DNA of 64,000 bases from positions 2,418,001 through 2,482,000 of the forward strand of contig CP081303.1 in the NCBI GenBank assembly GCA_019720755.1, read 5' to 3'. Source of the DNA: Prolixibacteraceae bacterium. GTDB lineage: Bacteria > Bacteroidota > Bacteroidia > Bacteroidales > Prolixibacteraceae. Below, piece by piece: positions 55,242-64,000 of the stretch (position 1 is the first letter of the stretch; the number at the start of each line of letters is the position of its first letter). The position numbers were made by a program, and so were the translations under genes. Below the pieces are notes generated by a model. The model did no database searches. It saw only the letters and a list, made by a program, of their open reading frames with translations, and was not told the DNA's origin.

Positions 55242-56279
55242 ATGAGTAGTATACTTAAGTCAATATTGTTTATTGCCATTGGCCTTATTGTTACATCGTG
55301 TCAAACAGTATGTAAGATTCCGATACAGTTGATGGAGGATTCGAAGGGCATGATTCCGATCGAAGATAATGTTATTTTAGTAATCAATAGAGGAAATAAC
55401 TATCTTTCAAGGGATCTAGACTCTCTTGCGCTCCAAGGCTTTTTTATTCAGAATCACTTAGAAACCGACACCGTTATCAATTGTCCTATGCTTACGGATA
55501 TTGCGACACAGAGCATGGCTGACCAGTTATATAAGCAGAACAAAGATGTCCTTTTAGATTTGAATAGTTTTCGATATGATACATTAACCAATGATCCCTC
55601 GAAGATCATCAAACCGGAACTCTCTAAGACAGACATGTTATTTCTACAGGCAAAATATCATGCCTCAAAAGCATTGGTTTTAGAGGGGATCATCACCCAA
55701 CTTAAAGGAGATATCTATAACGATCAATATCAAGGGGGATATCGCAACTACGAAGTACAGGGTAAATATGTAGCTGTTTGGAAATACTATGATCTAGAGA
55801 AAAAGGAGATGTTGATCAGTGTAAACAAAGAGTCGAGTCTCTATTGGGAATCTCAAGGGAGTGGTTTAAGTAAGGTTCTAGAGAAAGTTCCTCCATACTA
55901 TGAGATGGTAAAGAATATCGCATATGTGAGTAGTGAGGATGTGGTAAAGAAATTTATACCTCAATGGAACAATAGTACACGAAACCTCTTTGCTATAAAT
56001 AAAATATACGAAGAGAGTCATATCTTTCCTAAAGCAAAGAAATTTCAATGGGAAGAGGTAAAAGAGTACTACCTAAAGTGTTTAGATAACCCTAAATTCA
56101 TCAAGAAAAAAGCGGTTATTCTATACAATCTCGCAGTTTGTAATGAGATGTTAGGAGAAGTAAAAGAGGCCATGAAGCAGATCAATAAAGCACTCGCTAT
56201 TAAATACTCCTATCCTGCAGATCAATATCGCAAGATGTTAGAGAAGATCATAACACAAAAAGAGGGACTAAAAAACTAA
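55242..56279 (+). CDS. Lipoprotein with TPR-like C-terminus (DUF6340-like)
   Basis: A 345-residue lipoprotein: leader MSSILKSILFIAIGLIVTSC with the lipobox Cys at residue 20. The main part is alpha/beta; near the C-terminus is a TPR-like helix pair (KKAVILYNLAVCNEMLGEVKEAMKQINKAL). The beginning (QTVCKIPIQLMEDSKGMIPI) and overall layout recall DUF6340 proteins of Bacteroidota. Envelope location is firm, function unknown. Single gene. Confidence 0.75.
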   Translation: MSSILKSILFIAIGLIVTSCQTVCKIPIQLMEDSKGMIPIEDNVILVINRGNNYLSRDLDSLALQGFFIQNHLETDTVINCPMLTDIATQSMADQLYKQNKDVLLDLNSFRYDTLTNDPSKIIKPELSKTDMLFLQAKYHASKALVLEGIITQLKGDIYNDQYQGGYRNYEVQGKYVAVWKYYDLEKKEMLISVNKESSLYWESQGSGLSKVLEKVPPYYEMVKNIAYVSSEDVVKKFIPQWNNSTRNLFAINKIYEESHIFPKAKKFQWEEVKEYYLKCLDNPKFIKKKAVILYNLAVCNEMLGEVKEAMKQINKALAIKYSYPADQYRKMLEKIITQKEGLKN

Positions 56280-56330
56280 GTATATTTCATGGTTTCTATC
56301 TATTTTTACTAATTTGCAAATAAAAATATC

Positions 56331-56639
56331 ATGGCAAAGAAGATTGATGTACAAGAAGAGATGGTGAACGAAATCATTGAGCACGTAGCACAAGTAATGG
56401 AGAATACGGTAGGATACCAAGAGGTTGCTCCACTAATTGATGCTATTATCAAGATCACAGAAGAGAAGCGAGATGAGCAGTTAATTTTTAACACCATCGC
56501 CACTCACTTGTCATTAAAGAAAGACGATATTCGTGTAGAACAAGTCTACACCATAATTTCATTAAATCCATTAACGCAGACATACCATCCATTCCAAAAT
56601 GACAAATTGGAAGCTTTAAAGAGAGAGATGGAGTCGTAA
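56331..56639 (+). CDS. Conserved-looking small helical protein, unknown
   Basis: A 102-residue acidic-basic protein with regular heptads (VQEEMVNEIIEHVAQVME, APLIDAIIKITEEKRDEQL) and an all-helical first part, then a short strand region (VEQVYTIISLNPLTQTYHPF). I recognise no family. The ATG 56331 is preceded by TAATTTGCAAATAAAAATATC, a plausible promoter/leader. It lies 52 bases after the lipoprotein gene and 104 bases before sbcD in the same direction. Confidence 0.7.
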   Translation: MAKKIDVQEEMVNEIIEHVAQVMENTVGYQEVAPLIDAIIKITEEKRDEQLIFNTIATHLSLKKDDIRVEQVYTIISLNPLTQTYHPFQNDKLEALKREMES

Positions 56640-56742
56640 TGGGATAACACTATTTTTTAGTTTCGATTAAAAGTAAGATTGCTGTCACAGGGCTCGTAAA
56701 GAATCAATGTGGTAGTAATCTTTTTTTTTATAACCTTTCTAT

Positions 56743-57960
56743 ATGAAGATACTTCACACATCCGATTGGCATATTGGTCATAAGCTACACCAACAAGAAC
56801 GTACGGAAGAACACCTCCACTTTTTTCAATGGTTGATGCAAGTGATCGAATCAGAACGGGTAGACCTTCTTGTTATTTCAGGGGACATATTTGATGTAGG
56901 CTATCCATCCAATGCCATGTTGCAACAATACTACGACTTTATCCTACAACTTAAAGAGAGCCACTGTAAGCGCATCATTATCACAGGTGGTAATCACGAT
57001 CAGATAAGCACATTAAATGCTCCTAAAGAGCTCCTTCGACAGTTTAAGATAGATGTTGTTGGAGGGATGCCTAACTCTTTAGATCAAGAAATTTTTTATA
57101 TAGATAATGGAGAGAAAGAGATTGCAATCATTGCGACACCATTTCTTCGAGATCGAGATATCAGACAGTCGCTTCCAGGAGAGTCATTCGAAGATAAAAT
57201 GAAAGCGACAGAAGCAGGAATAGTCGCACACTATCGCCAAGCTGTAGATCATGTTCTTCAAGAAAAAGAGAGCAGTCCATTCATCTTAGCCATGGGACAC
57301 CTGTTGGTTACTGGAGCCTCGACATCGGAAAGTGAAAGAGAGATTCATATCGGCACACTACAAGGCATAGATGCCAACCTTTTTCCTGAAGAGATCGACT
57401 ATTTTGCCTTAGGACATATCCACCGACCACAGAAGATTAAGAGTCACAGTGAAGTTCGTTATAGTGGATCTCCTATCCCTCTCTCATTTTCAGAACATAG
57501 AGACACCAAGCAGGTAGTTCTGATAGATATCGACAAAGACAATAAGATGTCGGTAACCACCAAGGACGTCCCGAAACTACGTAAATGGGGAAGAGTGAAA
57601 GGAACCCTAGAGGAGGTGAAAGAGACACTCTCCCAACATACCAAAGAGACTTCGCGTAAAGATTGGTTTGAAGTACAAATAGTGGAACCGCAATACCACC
57701 CCGATATAATTGTAGCTTATGAGCAGTGGCTAGAAACAGAAAGAGAAAACGAACAATATAAGGTTATCAAAGAGAGTCTTCGTTTTGAGTCGAACCATTC
57801 GAAACGTAAAGAGGCACAACAGTATGCACGTGATCTAAGTGAGATGAGTGTAGAAGAGGTATTCGATTCTCTCCTGATGGATCATCATATCGAAGAGAGA
57901 GAGCCTTTGATGCAGACTTTAAAAGAATTAATATCTAATAACCCTACCCTACTCGATTAG
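56743..57960 (+). CDS. sbcD: SbcD, nuclease subunit of SbcCD (Mre11-like)
   Basis: A 405-residue metallophosphoesterase-type nuclease. Metal-binding motifs: TSDWHIGH near 6-13 (D-x-H), ISGDIFDVG near 46 (GDxxD), GGNHDQIS near 86 (GNHD), MGHLLVTGA near 186, and ALGHIHRPQK near 226 (GHxH). Together with SbcC it forms the complex that opens hairpins and cleaves palindromic DNA ends. The stop lies 3 bases before the SbcC start. Confidence 0.97.
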   Translation: MKILHTSDWHIGHKLHQQERTEEHLHFFQWLMQVIESERVDLLVISGDIFDVGYPSNAMLQQYYDFILQLKESHCKRIIITGGNHDQISTLNAPKELLRQFKIDVVGGMPNSLDQEIFYIDNGEKEIAIIATPFLRDRDIRQSLPGESFEDKMKATEAGIVAHYRQAVDHVLQEKESSPFILAMGHLLVTGASTSESEREIHIGTLQGIDANLFPEEIDYFALGHIHRPQKIKSHSEVRYSGSPIPLSFSEHRDTKQVVLIDIDKDNKMSVTTKDVPKLRKWGRVKGTLEEVKETLSQHTKETSRKDWFEVQIVEPQYHPDIIVAYEQWLETERENEQYKVIKESLRFESNHSKRKEAQQYARDLSEMSVEEVFDSLLMDHHIEEREPLMQTLKELISNNPTLLD

Positions 57961-57963
57961 ATC

Positions 57964-60900
57964 ATGCGTATTATCAATATAACCATCGAGAATATTCACT
58001 CGTTAAAAGGAAAACACTCCATAGACTTTGATCAAAAGCCACTATCAGACACTGGCATTTTTGCAATCATAGGCCCCACAGGATCAGGTAAGAGCACCAT
58101 CCTCGACGCCATCTGTTTGGCACTATACAACCAAACACCAAGAACAGGAAGATTATCCAAAAGTGCTATAGATCTTTTTGGATCTATCATGACCAAGAAT
58201 GCCAAAAATGCACTAGCAGAGGTAACATATCAAGTGAAGGGAACCACCTATCGTTCGAAATGGATGATCTCTCATACTAGAACTGGTAACTTGAGAGATT
58301 ATGAGATGGAGCTATCGGAGATTCAAGAGAATGGTTCGGTGATTATATCTGAAAAGAGAAGTACGGTACCTTCAGAAAACAGTCGTATCATTGGACTAAG
58401 CTTTGACCAGTTTAATCGATCGATGATGCTATCGCAGGGAGCTTTTACGAAGTTTATCGAAGCAGGTCCAAACGAACGAGGGGAGCTGTTAGAGAAGATA
58501 ACAGGGACGGAAGTGTTTCGTAAAATTGGTATCGAGACTTTCGATAGACATAAAGCAGAGAGCCTAAATTTAGAGAAGAAGAGACAAGAACTAGAGAAAC
58601 TAAATATTCTATCTCCTGAAGAGCTTAAGGTTTATACTGAAGAGAAAAAGAGCCATGAAGGGTTGCTAGAGAAAAAAAGAGAGGTGCTCAAAGGATATCA
58701 AGATCAACAAAACTTGCATCGACAAAAAGAGGATGCGCTGACTCTACAAAAGGGACTACAAGAGAAGACTCTCAAACTAAACGACCAAGTGGCAGCATTC
58801 GAAGAGAGTCGCCAAATGATTACAGCACATAATAGAGTGCAACCTCATATTATTGAAATCCACCAGCTTCATCAAGATAAAGACCATATAGATAAATTAT
58901 CTAAAGAGAGTGCAAACCAGCAGAAAGAGGAGAATGAGAAAAAAGAGTTACTTCAAGGAGTATCCAAACATCTAGAGGAAGCAACGATTTGCTATAAGGA
59001 GACGGTAGAGAATGAGAAGAAGATGACTCCAATATGGACTAAAGTAACAGAGTTTGATCAAGATATTAAAGTAGCAAAGGAATCCTTGATTACACTGCAT
59101 ACACAACAAAAAAGTCAGGAAGAGGGATATAGAAAGAGAGAGCAAAAGGTAGAGACAATTCAAAAAGATATTCTCAAAGCCAAAGAGAAGAAAGAGGTGC
59201 TCTTACAAAAGCGCAAAGAGTCGAAACAGGTAGAGGAACTTCAACAAAAAATATTCTTGGTTGAATCCCTAGAGACACAACTGACAAACGACAACCAAGA
59301 GATTCAAAGTTATTACAAAAAAGAGGGCGAGAGTAAAACAGTGTTGGCACTGCAGTCCGAAAAAACGATTACAGGAAAACTGACAGTGCTTCACTCCTCA
59401 CAACAGAAAGCACATGATTATGTGGAGACTTTAGAAAAGCAGCTTCAAGGACATACCTTTGAGACCATCAATCTGAAAAAAGAGCAGATTCAAAAAGAGA
59501 TAGATGCACTATTAAAATATACGGACTACCGTAAACAAACAGAAACGTTGGTCAAAGCCATAGAGGAGGATAAAAAGCTTGTCAAGGCCTCTGAATTACA
59601 TTGTACTCAGTTAGAAATAGAGACGGAGAAGATCAGACAGCAGTTAGAAATAGAGAAACTGCGCCTTGAAGAGCTAGAAAAAAGAAGAGAGAGAGAGGTC
59701 CTTGAGTCTAACTACGAAGTGGTGCGAGATAGTTTGACTCCGGAGAGCCCTTGCCCTCTTTGTGGATCACTGTCTCATCCGTATGTCCAAGAGATGCCGC
59801 AAAATAAGTTGGATGAAACCACTAGAAGCATCTCTGAAACGAAGCAGCGGATTGTTAAAGCTTCTGAAGATCAAACAAAATTGGTGCATACTTTGACCAA
59901 AGAGAGAACAAGTGCCACATTGAAGAATCAAAATATAACGGATAGCCAGAGACAGATTGCCTCAATAAAAGAGGAGATCCAACATATCCATTTGTCTCAA
60001 CCATGGCAGTTGCTAGATAGCCAAGAGTCTAATACGAAAATCAAAAGTATGAAAGGCTCGCTTGAGAAGTTGAACCAACTACACGTTTCTCTAAACAACT
60101 TACACAAGATTCGTGATCGCAAAAAAACTATCGACGATTTGGTGACAAAGTTTAATCAAGTCAACAAAACACTGATACAACTGGAATCGATTTTACAAGT
60201 CTCTTTGGACAGCCAACTAGAGCGCGTAGGCATTGCGGTCAAGAAAGCAAAAGAGCGCGTTGCAGAGCACGAACAACTACATCGAGAGATTGAAACACTC
60301 CAAACGATGTTACAGAATCTTATCACCAGAGAGGAGACCGAAATTAAAGAGCTCAACTTAGCAAAGATTCAGACAGAGGAGGGGGGCAAGCGGTTTGCAA
60401 TACATAAAGAGAAATACGATAAGATGGTCTTGGAAAGAGAATCGCTATTTCAAAAGCGAGATCCCCAGAAGGAGAGACTTGAATCGGAACAGAAAAAGGA
60501 GAGCTCGCGTGAGAAACTGTCTCTTTTAGAAAAACAAGAGGTGCAGGTAAAAGCTGACATCCAAAGAGTCTCCATTCGAGTTAAAGAGATTCTACAAGAT
60601 AAGGTAGAGATAGAAAAGCAGTATCAAGAGAGAGAGAAGCAGCTTCTTCAAAGAGCCAAAACACTAGGTTACACTGCAATAGAAGAGATGAAAAGAGTGA
60701 TATTAGAACCATCCCAATATGATACCCTAGTACAACGTGAATCACTTCTAGTCAAAGAGCAAGTGACCTTGACGGAGTCCACACGTAGCTGCAAAGAACA
60801 ATTGGTTCGAATAGAGAAACAGATAGATTCTTCTAAGAGTCTTCAAGAGCTGCTGATGTTGGATAAGACATTGCAACAGGAGATCAATGAAAAGACGAAG

Positions 60901-61509
60901 GAACTGGGAATCATCGAAAATAAATTAACGGAGAACAACAGAGCAAGTATCCACTCAAAAGTACTCCTAGAGGATATTGGAAATCAAGAGAGAGAAACCA
61001 ACAAATGGCGTAACTTAGTAGAGCTTATCGGAGATGCCAATGGAAATAAGTTTGCGAAGTATGCACAAGAGTTAACCCTTCGCAAACTACTATTTCATGC
61101 CAATCGTCATATGAAAAACCTCTCGGATAGATACTGGATCGAATACCAAAGGAATGATAAGGTGGACGATCTATTTATCGTGGACACCTACCATGGCGAT
61201 GTAACAAGAGCAGTAAAAACGCTATCTGGAGGAGAGAAATTTATTGTGAGCCTCTCTTTGGCTATTGGGCTATCCGAATTGGCTGGCAAAAAGACACAAG
61301 TGGAATCGCTATTTATCGATGAAGGATTTGGGACACTAGACCAAGAGGCTTTGGATATTGCCATCACTGCATTAGAAAGGCTTCAGATGGAGCAGAATCG
61401 AACCATTGGCGTCATTAGTCATGTGAAAGAGATTAAAGAGAGAATTACCACACAGATATCGCTACAAAAGAAGAGCAATGGTTATAGTACACTGAAGATT
61501 AATTCATAG
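57964..61509 (+). CDS. sbcC: SbcC, SMC-like ATPase of SbcCD (Rad50-like)
   Basis: A 1181-residue SMC/Rad50 ATPase. Walker A GPTGSGKSTILDAICLALY near 38, long coiled coils of about 300-400 residues each side, a zinc hook CPLC near residue 597, the signature LSGGEKFIVSLSLAIGLSEL near 1082 and Walker B SLFIDEGFGTLD near 1117. The adjoining SbcD supplies the nuclease. SbcCD attacks hairpins from inverted repeats; it is notable in a genome that keeps long hairpins (see 32094). Confidence 0.97.
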   Translation: MRIINITIENIHSLKGKHSIDFDQKPLSDTGIFAIIGPTGSGKSTILDAICLALYNQTPRTGRLSKSAIDLFGSIMTKNAKNALAEVTYQVKGTTYRSKWMISHTRTGNLRDYEMELSEIQENGSVIISEKRSTVPSENSRIIGLSFDQFNRSMMLSQGAFTKFIEAGPNERGELLEKITGTEVFRKIGIETFDRHKAESLNLEKKRQELEKLNILSPEELKVYTEEKKSHEGLLEKKREVLKGYQDQQNLHRQKEDALTLQKGLQEKTLKLNDQVAAFEESRQMITAHNRVQPHIIEIHQLHQDKDHIDKLSKESANQQKEENEKKELLQGVSKHLEEATICYKETVENEKKMTPIWTKVTEFDQDIKVAKESLITLHTQQKSQEEGYRKREQKVETIQKDILKAKEKKEVLLQKRKESKQVEELQQKIFLVESLETQLTNDNQEIQSYYKKEGESKTVLALQSEKTITGKLTVLHSSQQKAHDYVETLEKQLQGHTFETINLKKEQIQKEIDALLKYTDYRKQTETLVKAIEEDKKLVKASELHCTQLEIETEKIRQQLEIEKLRLEELEKRREREVLESNYEVVRDSLTPESPCPLCGSLSHPYVQEMPQNKLDETTRSISETKQRIVKASEDQTKLVHTLTKERTSATLKNQNITDSQRQIASIKEEIQHIHLSQPWQLLDSQESNTKIKSMKGSLEKLNQLHVSLNNLHKIRDRKKTIDDLVTKFNQVNKTLIQLESILQVSLDSQLERVGIAVKKAKERVAEHEQLHREIETLQTMLQNLITREETEIKELNLAKIQTEEGGKRFAIHKEKYDKMVLERESLFQKRDPQKERLESEQKKESSREKLSLLEKQEVQVKADIQRVSIRVKEILQDKVEIEKQYQEREKQLLQRAKTLGYTAIEEMKRVILEPSQYDTLVQRESLLVKEQVTLTESTRSCKEQLVRIEKQIDSSKSLQELLMLDKTLQQEINEKTKELGIIENKLTENNRASIHSKVLLEDIGNQERETNKWRNLVELIGDANGNKFAKYAQELTLRKLLFHANRHMKNLSDRYWIEYQRNDKVDDLFIVDTYHGDVTRAVKTLSGGEKFIVSLSLAIGLSELAGKKTQVESLFIDEGFGTLDQEALDIAITALERLQMEQNRTIGVISHVKEIKERITTQISLQKKSNGYSTLKINS

Positions 61510-61945
61510 GTGCAAATATAAAACCGAGTATTGGCTCTATGTATCTACTTTAAGAGTAATATCTTTCATTGTAACGTAGCACCATAACGACGGGGGCATT
61601 ATGCCTCTTGTTGAAGCGCATCTCCCCTATTATAAAACCTTATATCTTTGCCATGATATCACCCTGAGAGGGGATATATTATGGTAAAGATTCCCCATAA
61701 ATCGTCTATTTCGTGTCAGTAGTTCAAATCAATGTGAAGGCACTATTCTCTCTCAAATCTCTGTATTAAGATACAAAACAAGCACCATAATGCTTAAAAC
61801 AGGGACTAATTGTACAATTTTGTGCATTTATCTTATGGGGAAAGAGAGTTAGAACATCTTTTAACAAAACGAAAATTTTAGTTCTCTATATTTGTAATAC
61901 AGCAAAGAGATTTAGAACACAATATAGACAATAAAAAAACACAGA
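61510..61945. promoter_or_regulatory. Gap before the DUF4955 gene, with a candidate promoter
   Basis: 436 bases with no gene. TATATTTG at 61887-61894 fits the TAnnTTTG -7 box, 51 bases before the 61946 start; no convincing -33 box was found at the expected distance. Confidence 0.4.
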
Positions 61946-63517
61946 ATGATTAAGAAAAGTATACTTATATATTGCGGATTGTTTCTTGGACTTTCCACAA
62001 TGACGATAGCTCAAGAGAGTCCAACGTGGCAAAAATACGTAAAACAAAAGTCCTTAAAGCAAGAGACTGAGCTACCGGATTTTAGCTACGCTGGATACCA
62101 TAGAGGAGAAAAGGCTATACAGGATGCAGACTACAAGGTGTTTGATGTGACCAAATATGGAGCCAAACCTGATGATAAGCGTTCTGATCGAAAAGCGGTA
62201 CAGAAGGCAATACGTGCGGCAGAGAAGAATGGTTCTGGTATCATCTTCTTTCCTCCAGGAGAATATAGGCTACAAGAGAAAAAAGACCCTACAACTCCGA
62301 TAAAAATTAGAGGAAACAAGATCGTATTAAGAGGTAGTGGATCTCATGAAGGGGGAACAAAAATATACTTTGCAAAAGACCTTCCACCATTAGATCCAAA
62401 TAAACTATGGACATGTCCTTATTTTATTGAGTTCTCGGCAAGAGGAAAAGATACCTATATTTCAAATATTGCAAACGATCTTAAAAGAGGAGACAAAACA
62501 GTCGAGCTTGCAAGAACAGAAGGCCTAAAGAAAGACCAATGGGTGTTTATCAATCTTAGCAATAAAGACCCTGAGCTTATTAAGCATGAGATGTGTGGTT
62601 GTAAAGTAGATAAAAAGTGGAAATCGATCACAGAGAAGAAAGGTATCTATATTAAAGAGTACCACCAGATCAAAGAGATCAACGGAAACAAAGTCACTTT
62701 CTATGAGCCAGTAATGCATCGAGTAGAAGCCAAACATAACTGGAAACTGTATACTTTTGCTTGTAGTTCTGAAGTGGGTGTTGAAGATATTGCTTTCGTA
62801 GGTAATTGGCACGAAAATTTCGTTCACCATAAAAATGCTTTCCACGATGGTGGATATTCAGGGGTGAAACTTGGTAGAACTGTGAATAGCTATATGAGAA
62901 GATGTTCTTTTAAAGACTTTAACCGTATTGCTCATGTTTCAGGGTCGGCAAACATCTCTGTAGTAAACTGTGTAATTACTGGAACACCTGGACATAGCTC
63001 GATAGGCTCCAGCGCCTCTTCACGTGTTTTCTTAGGTAAGATTGATGACCAATCTTCTCAATGGCATGCACCAGGTGTTGCAGGACCAGCAATAGGTACT
63101 GTAATCTGGAGAGTTCGTTATACAGACAAGACAAGCTTCGAGTCGCATGCATCGCAACCAAGAGCAACGCTATTTGATTGCGTAGAAGGAGGATTCTTCT
63201 TAGGACGTGCAGGTGGCGCAAGACAAAACCTTCCAAACCATATGGAAGATCTTATCTTGTGGAACTTCAAAGAGACAGATACCGCAGACAAAGACTTTGA
63301 GTTTTGGTCTTCAAAGACATGGTTCTGGAAACTCCTTCCTCCAACAATCGTTGGATTCCATGGTGCAGGGACTACTTTTAAAAGTTCTCAAGTGAAGATC
63401 GATGAATCTCATGGTACTCCTGTAAAACCAGAATCTCTATATGAATCGCAACTGAAACTTCGTTTGGGTGAGCTTCCTGAGTGGTTGGTAGAACTAAAGA
63501 AGATTGAATTTCAATAA
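61946..63517 (+). CDS. Secreted right-handed beta-helix protein (pectate-lyase superfamily, DUF4955)
   Basis: A 523-residue exported protein. Signal peptide 1-22 (ending MTIAQ). The domain start DVTKYGAKPDDKRSDRKAVQ near 66-85 is the classic first rung of the pectate-lyase-like superfamily, followed by GSGIIFFPPGEYRL and IVLRGSGSHEGGT; the middle and C-terminal part with repeated rungs (VGVEDIAFVGN, NISVVNCVITG) resembles DUF4955. Such proteins act on acidic or sulfated polysaccharides, but activity has not been shown here by sequence alone and the catalytic residues are not identified. The 5' sulfatase in the window could belong to the same diet. Confidence 0.82.
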   Translation: MIKKSILIYCGLFLGLSTMTIAQESPTWQKYVKQKSLKQETELPDFSYAGYHRGEKAIQDADYKVFDVTKYGAKPDDKRSDRKAVQKAIRAAEKNGSGIIFFPPGEYRLQEKKDPTTPIKIRGNKIVLRGSGSHEGGTKIYFAKDLPPLDPNKLWTCPYFIEFSARGKDTYISNIANDLKRGDKTVELARTEGLKKDQWVFINLSNKDPELIKHEMCGCKVDKKWKSITEKKGIYIKEYHQIKEINGNKVTFYEPVMHRVEAKHNWKLYTFACSSEVGVEDIAFVGNWHENFVHHKNAFHDGGYSGVKLGRTVNSYMRRCSFKDFNRIAHVSGSANISVVNCVITGTPGHSSIGSSASSRVFLGKIDDQSSQWHAPGVAGPAIGTVIWRVRYTDKTSFESHASQPRATLFDCVEGGFFLGRAGGARQNLPNHMEDLILWNFKETDTADKDFEFWSSKTWFWKLLPPTIVGFHGAGTTFKSSQVKIDESHGTPVKPESLYESQLKLRLGELPEWLVELKKIEFQ

Positions 63518-63549
63518 ACTATAGATCTATTCTATAGCCGACAGATATG

Positions 63550-63595
63550 ATGGTTGATTAAATGGGATACATTTAAATCAACCATCTTTTTTTTG
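63550..63595 (+). terminator. Terminator of the beta-helix gene
   Basis: GATGGTTGATT-AAATG pairs with CATTTAAATCAACCATC over a 5-base loop (one bulged base), followed by eight T. It lies about 33 bases after the stop. Confidence 0.92.
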
Positions 63596-63611
63596 ATCAA
63601 ATTGACGCATC

Positions 63612-63909
63612 ATGGTAAAATTGATTCACCACGAAGACGCTGAGACACCAAGATTATTGCCACTGATTGAACAGATTGGAAAGGATGAACACAGATTTTT
63701 GTTGGTTGAAGAAACGAATGAAATAATACCACGAAGCCCTTCGATATTTAGGTTACTGAGCTTGTCGAAGTACAGGGCCGTATCGAATACAGTCACCTGA
63801 CTGAAACAACAGTTCCTAGGTGTTGAAGCAACATTTTGATGATAAAACAAGGATGTAACAACAAATCAATGTAGGAACAGATTGATGCGTCAACTCCTGG
63901 GAGATAGGA
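63612..63909. repeat. Mosaic of dispersed intergenic repeats
   Basis: No gene is supported. The block ACCACGAAGACGCTGAGACACC, then CCACTGATTGAACAGATTGG and GGATGAACACAGATTTTTGT resembles the intergenic text often seen in Bacteroidota and other genomes near small mobile repeats. Next, CGAAGCCCTTCGATATTTAG and CTGAGCTTGTCGAAGTACAG is a CTTCGACAAGCTCAG-type repeat. A REP-like unit in the orientation of 9091 follows at about 63871 (CAACTCCTGGGAGATAGGAAG). Confidence 0.6.
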
Positions 63910-63919
63910 AGCTCCTGCT
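63870..63919 (-). repeat. REP-like repeat, occupied by the second IS4 copy
   Basis: The same unit as the REP-like repeat at 7395-7427: CAACTCCTGGGAGATAGGAA, ending in AGCTCCTGCT at 63910-63919, where the next insertion sequence begins. Confidence 0.75.
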
Positions 63920-64000
63920 CAATGTCATTAAGTTAAGTAATATGTTGATTATCAATGACTTGGTTTGTCATTATGATAAATATTTCGTATATTACACTCA
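63920..64000 (+). mobile_element. Second copy of the IS4-family element, left end only
   Basis: CAATGTCATTAAGTTAAG at 63920-63937 is identical to the 18-bp terminal repeat at 7428, and the first 81 bases match that copy except for about eight bases. It is flanked on the left by AGCTCCTGCT, the same target as the first copy. The transposase gene lies beyond the window. Confidence 0.9.

Noticed and set aside
63612-63800. Open frame of 62 codons near the window end
   Set aside because: It translates dispersed repeats (CCACGAAGACG... and GAACACAGATT...), whose open frames are common by chance.
1-64000. tRNA or rRNA genes
   Set aside because: Scanning by eye for TTCGAATC-type T-loops and rRNA core sequences found nothing convincing; a tRNAscan-type search could settle it.

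Overview
The window is a 64 kb piece of an AT-rich chromosome from a Bacteroidota (Bacteroidetes) bacterium, most likely a Bacteroidales/Marinilabiliales-type anaerobe or facultative anaerobe from a marine or sulfated-polysaccharide-rich habitat. The evidence is a complete Bat (Bacteroides aerotolerance) operon, a 1099-residue SecA with a SEC-C tail, a TPR/AraC hybrid regulator, DUF6515 and DUF6340-type proteins, many lipoproteins, few Shine-Dalgarno sequences, TAnnTTTG-type promoter motifs, and an S1-type sulfatase, a GH53 galactanase and a DUF4955 beta-helix protein. Almost all genes look chromosomal and housekeeping. The accessory signal lies in insertion sequences and in families of intergenic repeats.

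Layout. 1-513: 5' part of a sulfatase (minus). 809-7191: moxR, DUF58, DUF4381-like, batA, a batB-batC fusion and batD, ending in a strong terminator. 7428-8866: an intact IS4-family element inside a REP-like hairpin, then REP-like and 11-bp repeat DNA. 9650-12528 (minus): MFS transporter, DUF6515 protein and a glycine-rich secreted protein. 12844-20021: nth, a 1142-residue protein that is probably PPi-type PEP carboxykinase, a Sel1-repeat protein and rmuC. 20209-25462 (minus): SDR, GH53, a stand-alone NFACT-R protein, and a pair of lipoproteins (propeller-like and HExxHxxGxxH metalloprotease). 26040-31845: cyclase/formamidase, TPR-AraC regulator, PiT phosphate transporter with a PhoU-like tail. 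33122-38250: secA, lgt, PAP2 phosphatase. 38465-39942: two paralogous small proteins with near-identical terminator hairpins.

40292-45696 is the most rearranged part: a YtrA-type GntR regulator, two paralogous multi-pass membrane proteins and two paralogous microproteins of 31 and 29 residues. It is split by an IS1182-family element that was itself hit by an ISAs1-family element and then broken by an inversion; target duplications and terminal repeats allow the order of events to be reconstructed.

45991-50790 (minus): pentapeptide-repeat protein, pyruvate kinase, TrkH and a kinase-less HAMP protein. 51065-57960 and on: plsC, patatin-like lipase (minus), manA and a Dabb protein (minus), a DUF6340-like lipoprotein, a 102-residue unknown, sbcD and sbcC. 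61946-63517: the DUF4955 beta-helix protein. 63600-64000: a mosaic of dispersed repeats, then the left end of a second copy of the IS4-family element, in the same REP-type target with the same 10-bp flank.

No rRNA, tRNA, CRISPR array or prophage was recognised. The best leads are the IS4 element that targets REP-like hairpins, the 11-bp-periodic intergenic arrays seen at three loci, the GntR/membrane-protein/microprotein module, and the large putative PPi-PEPCK.
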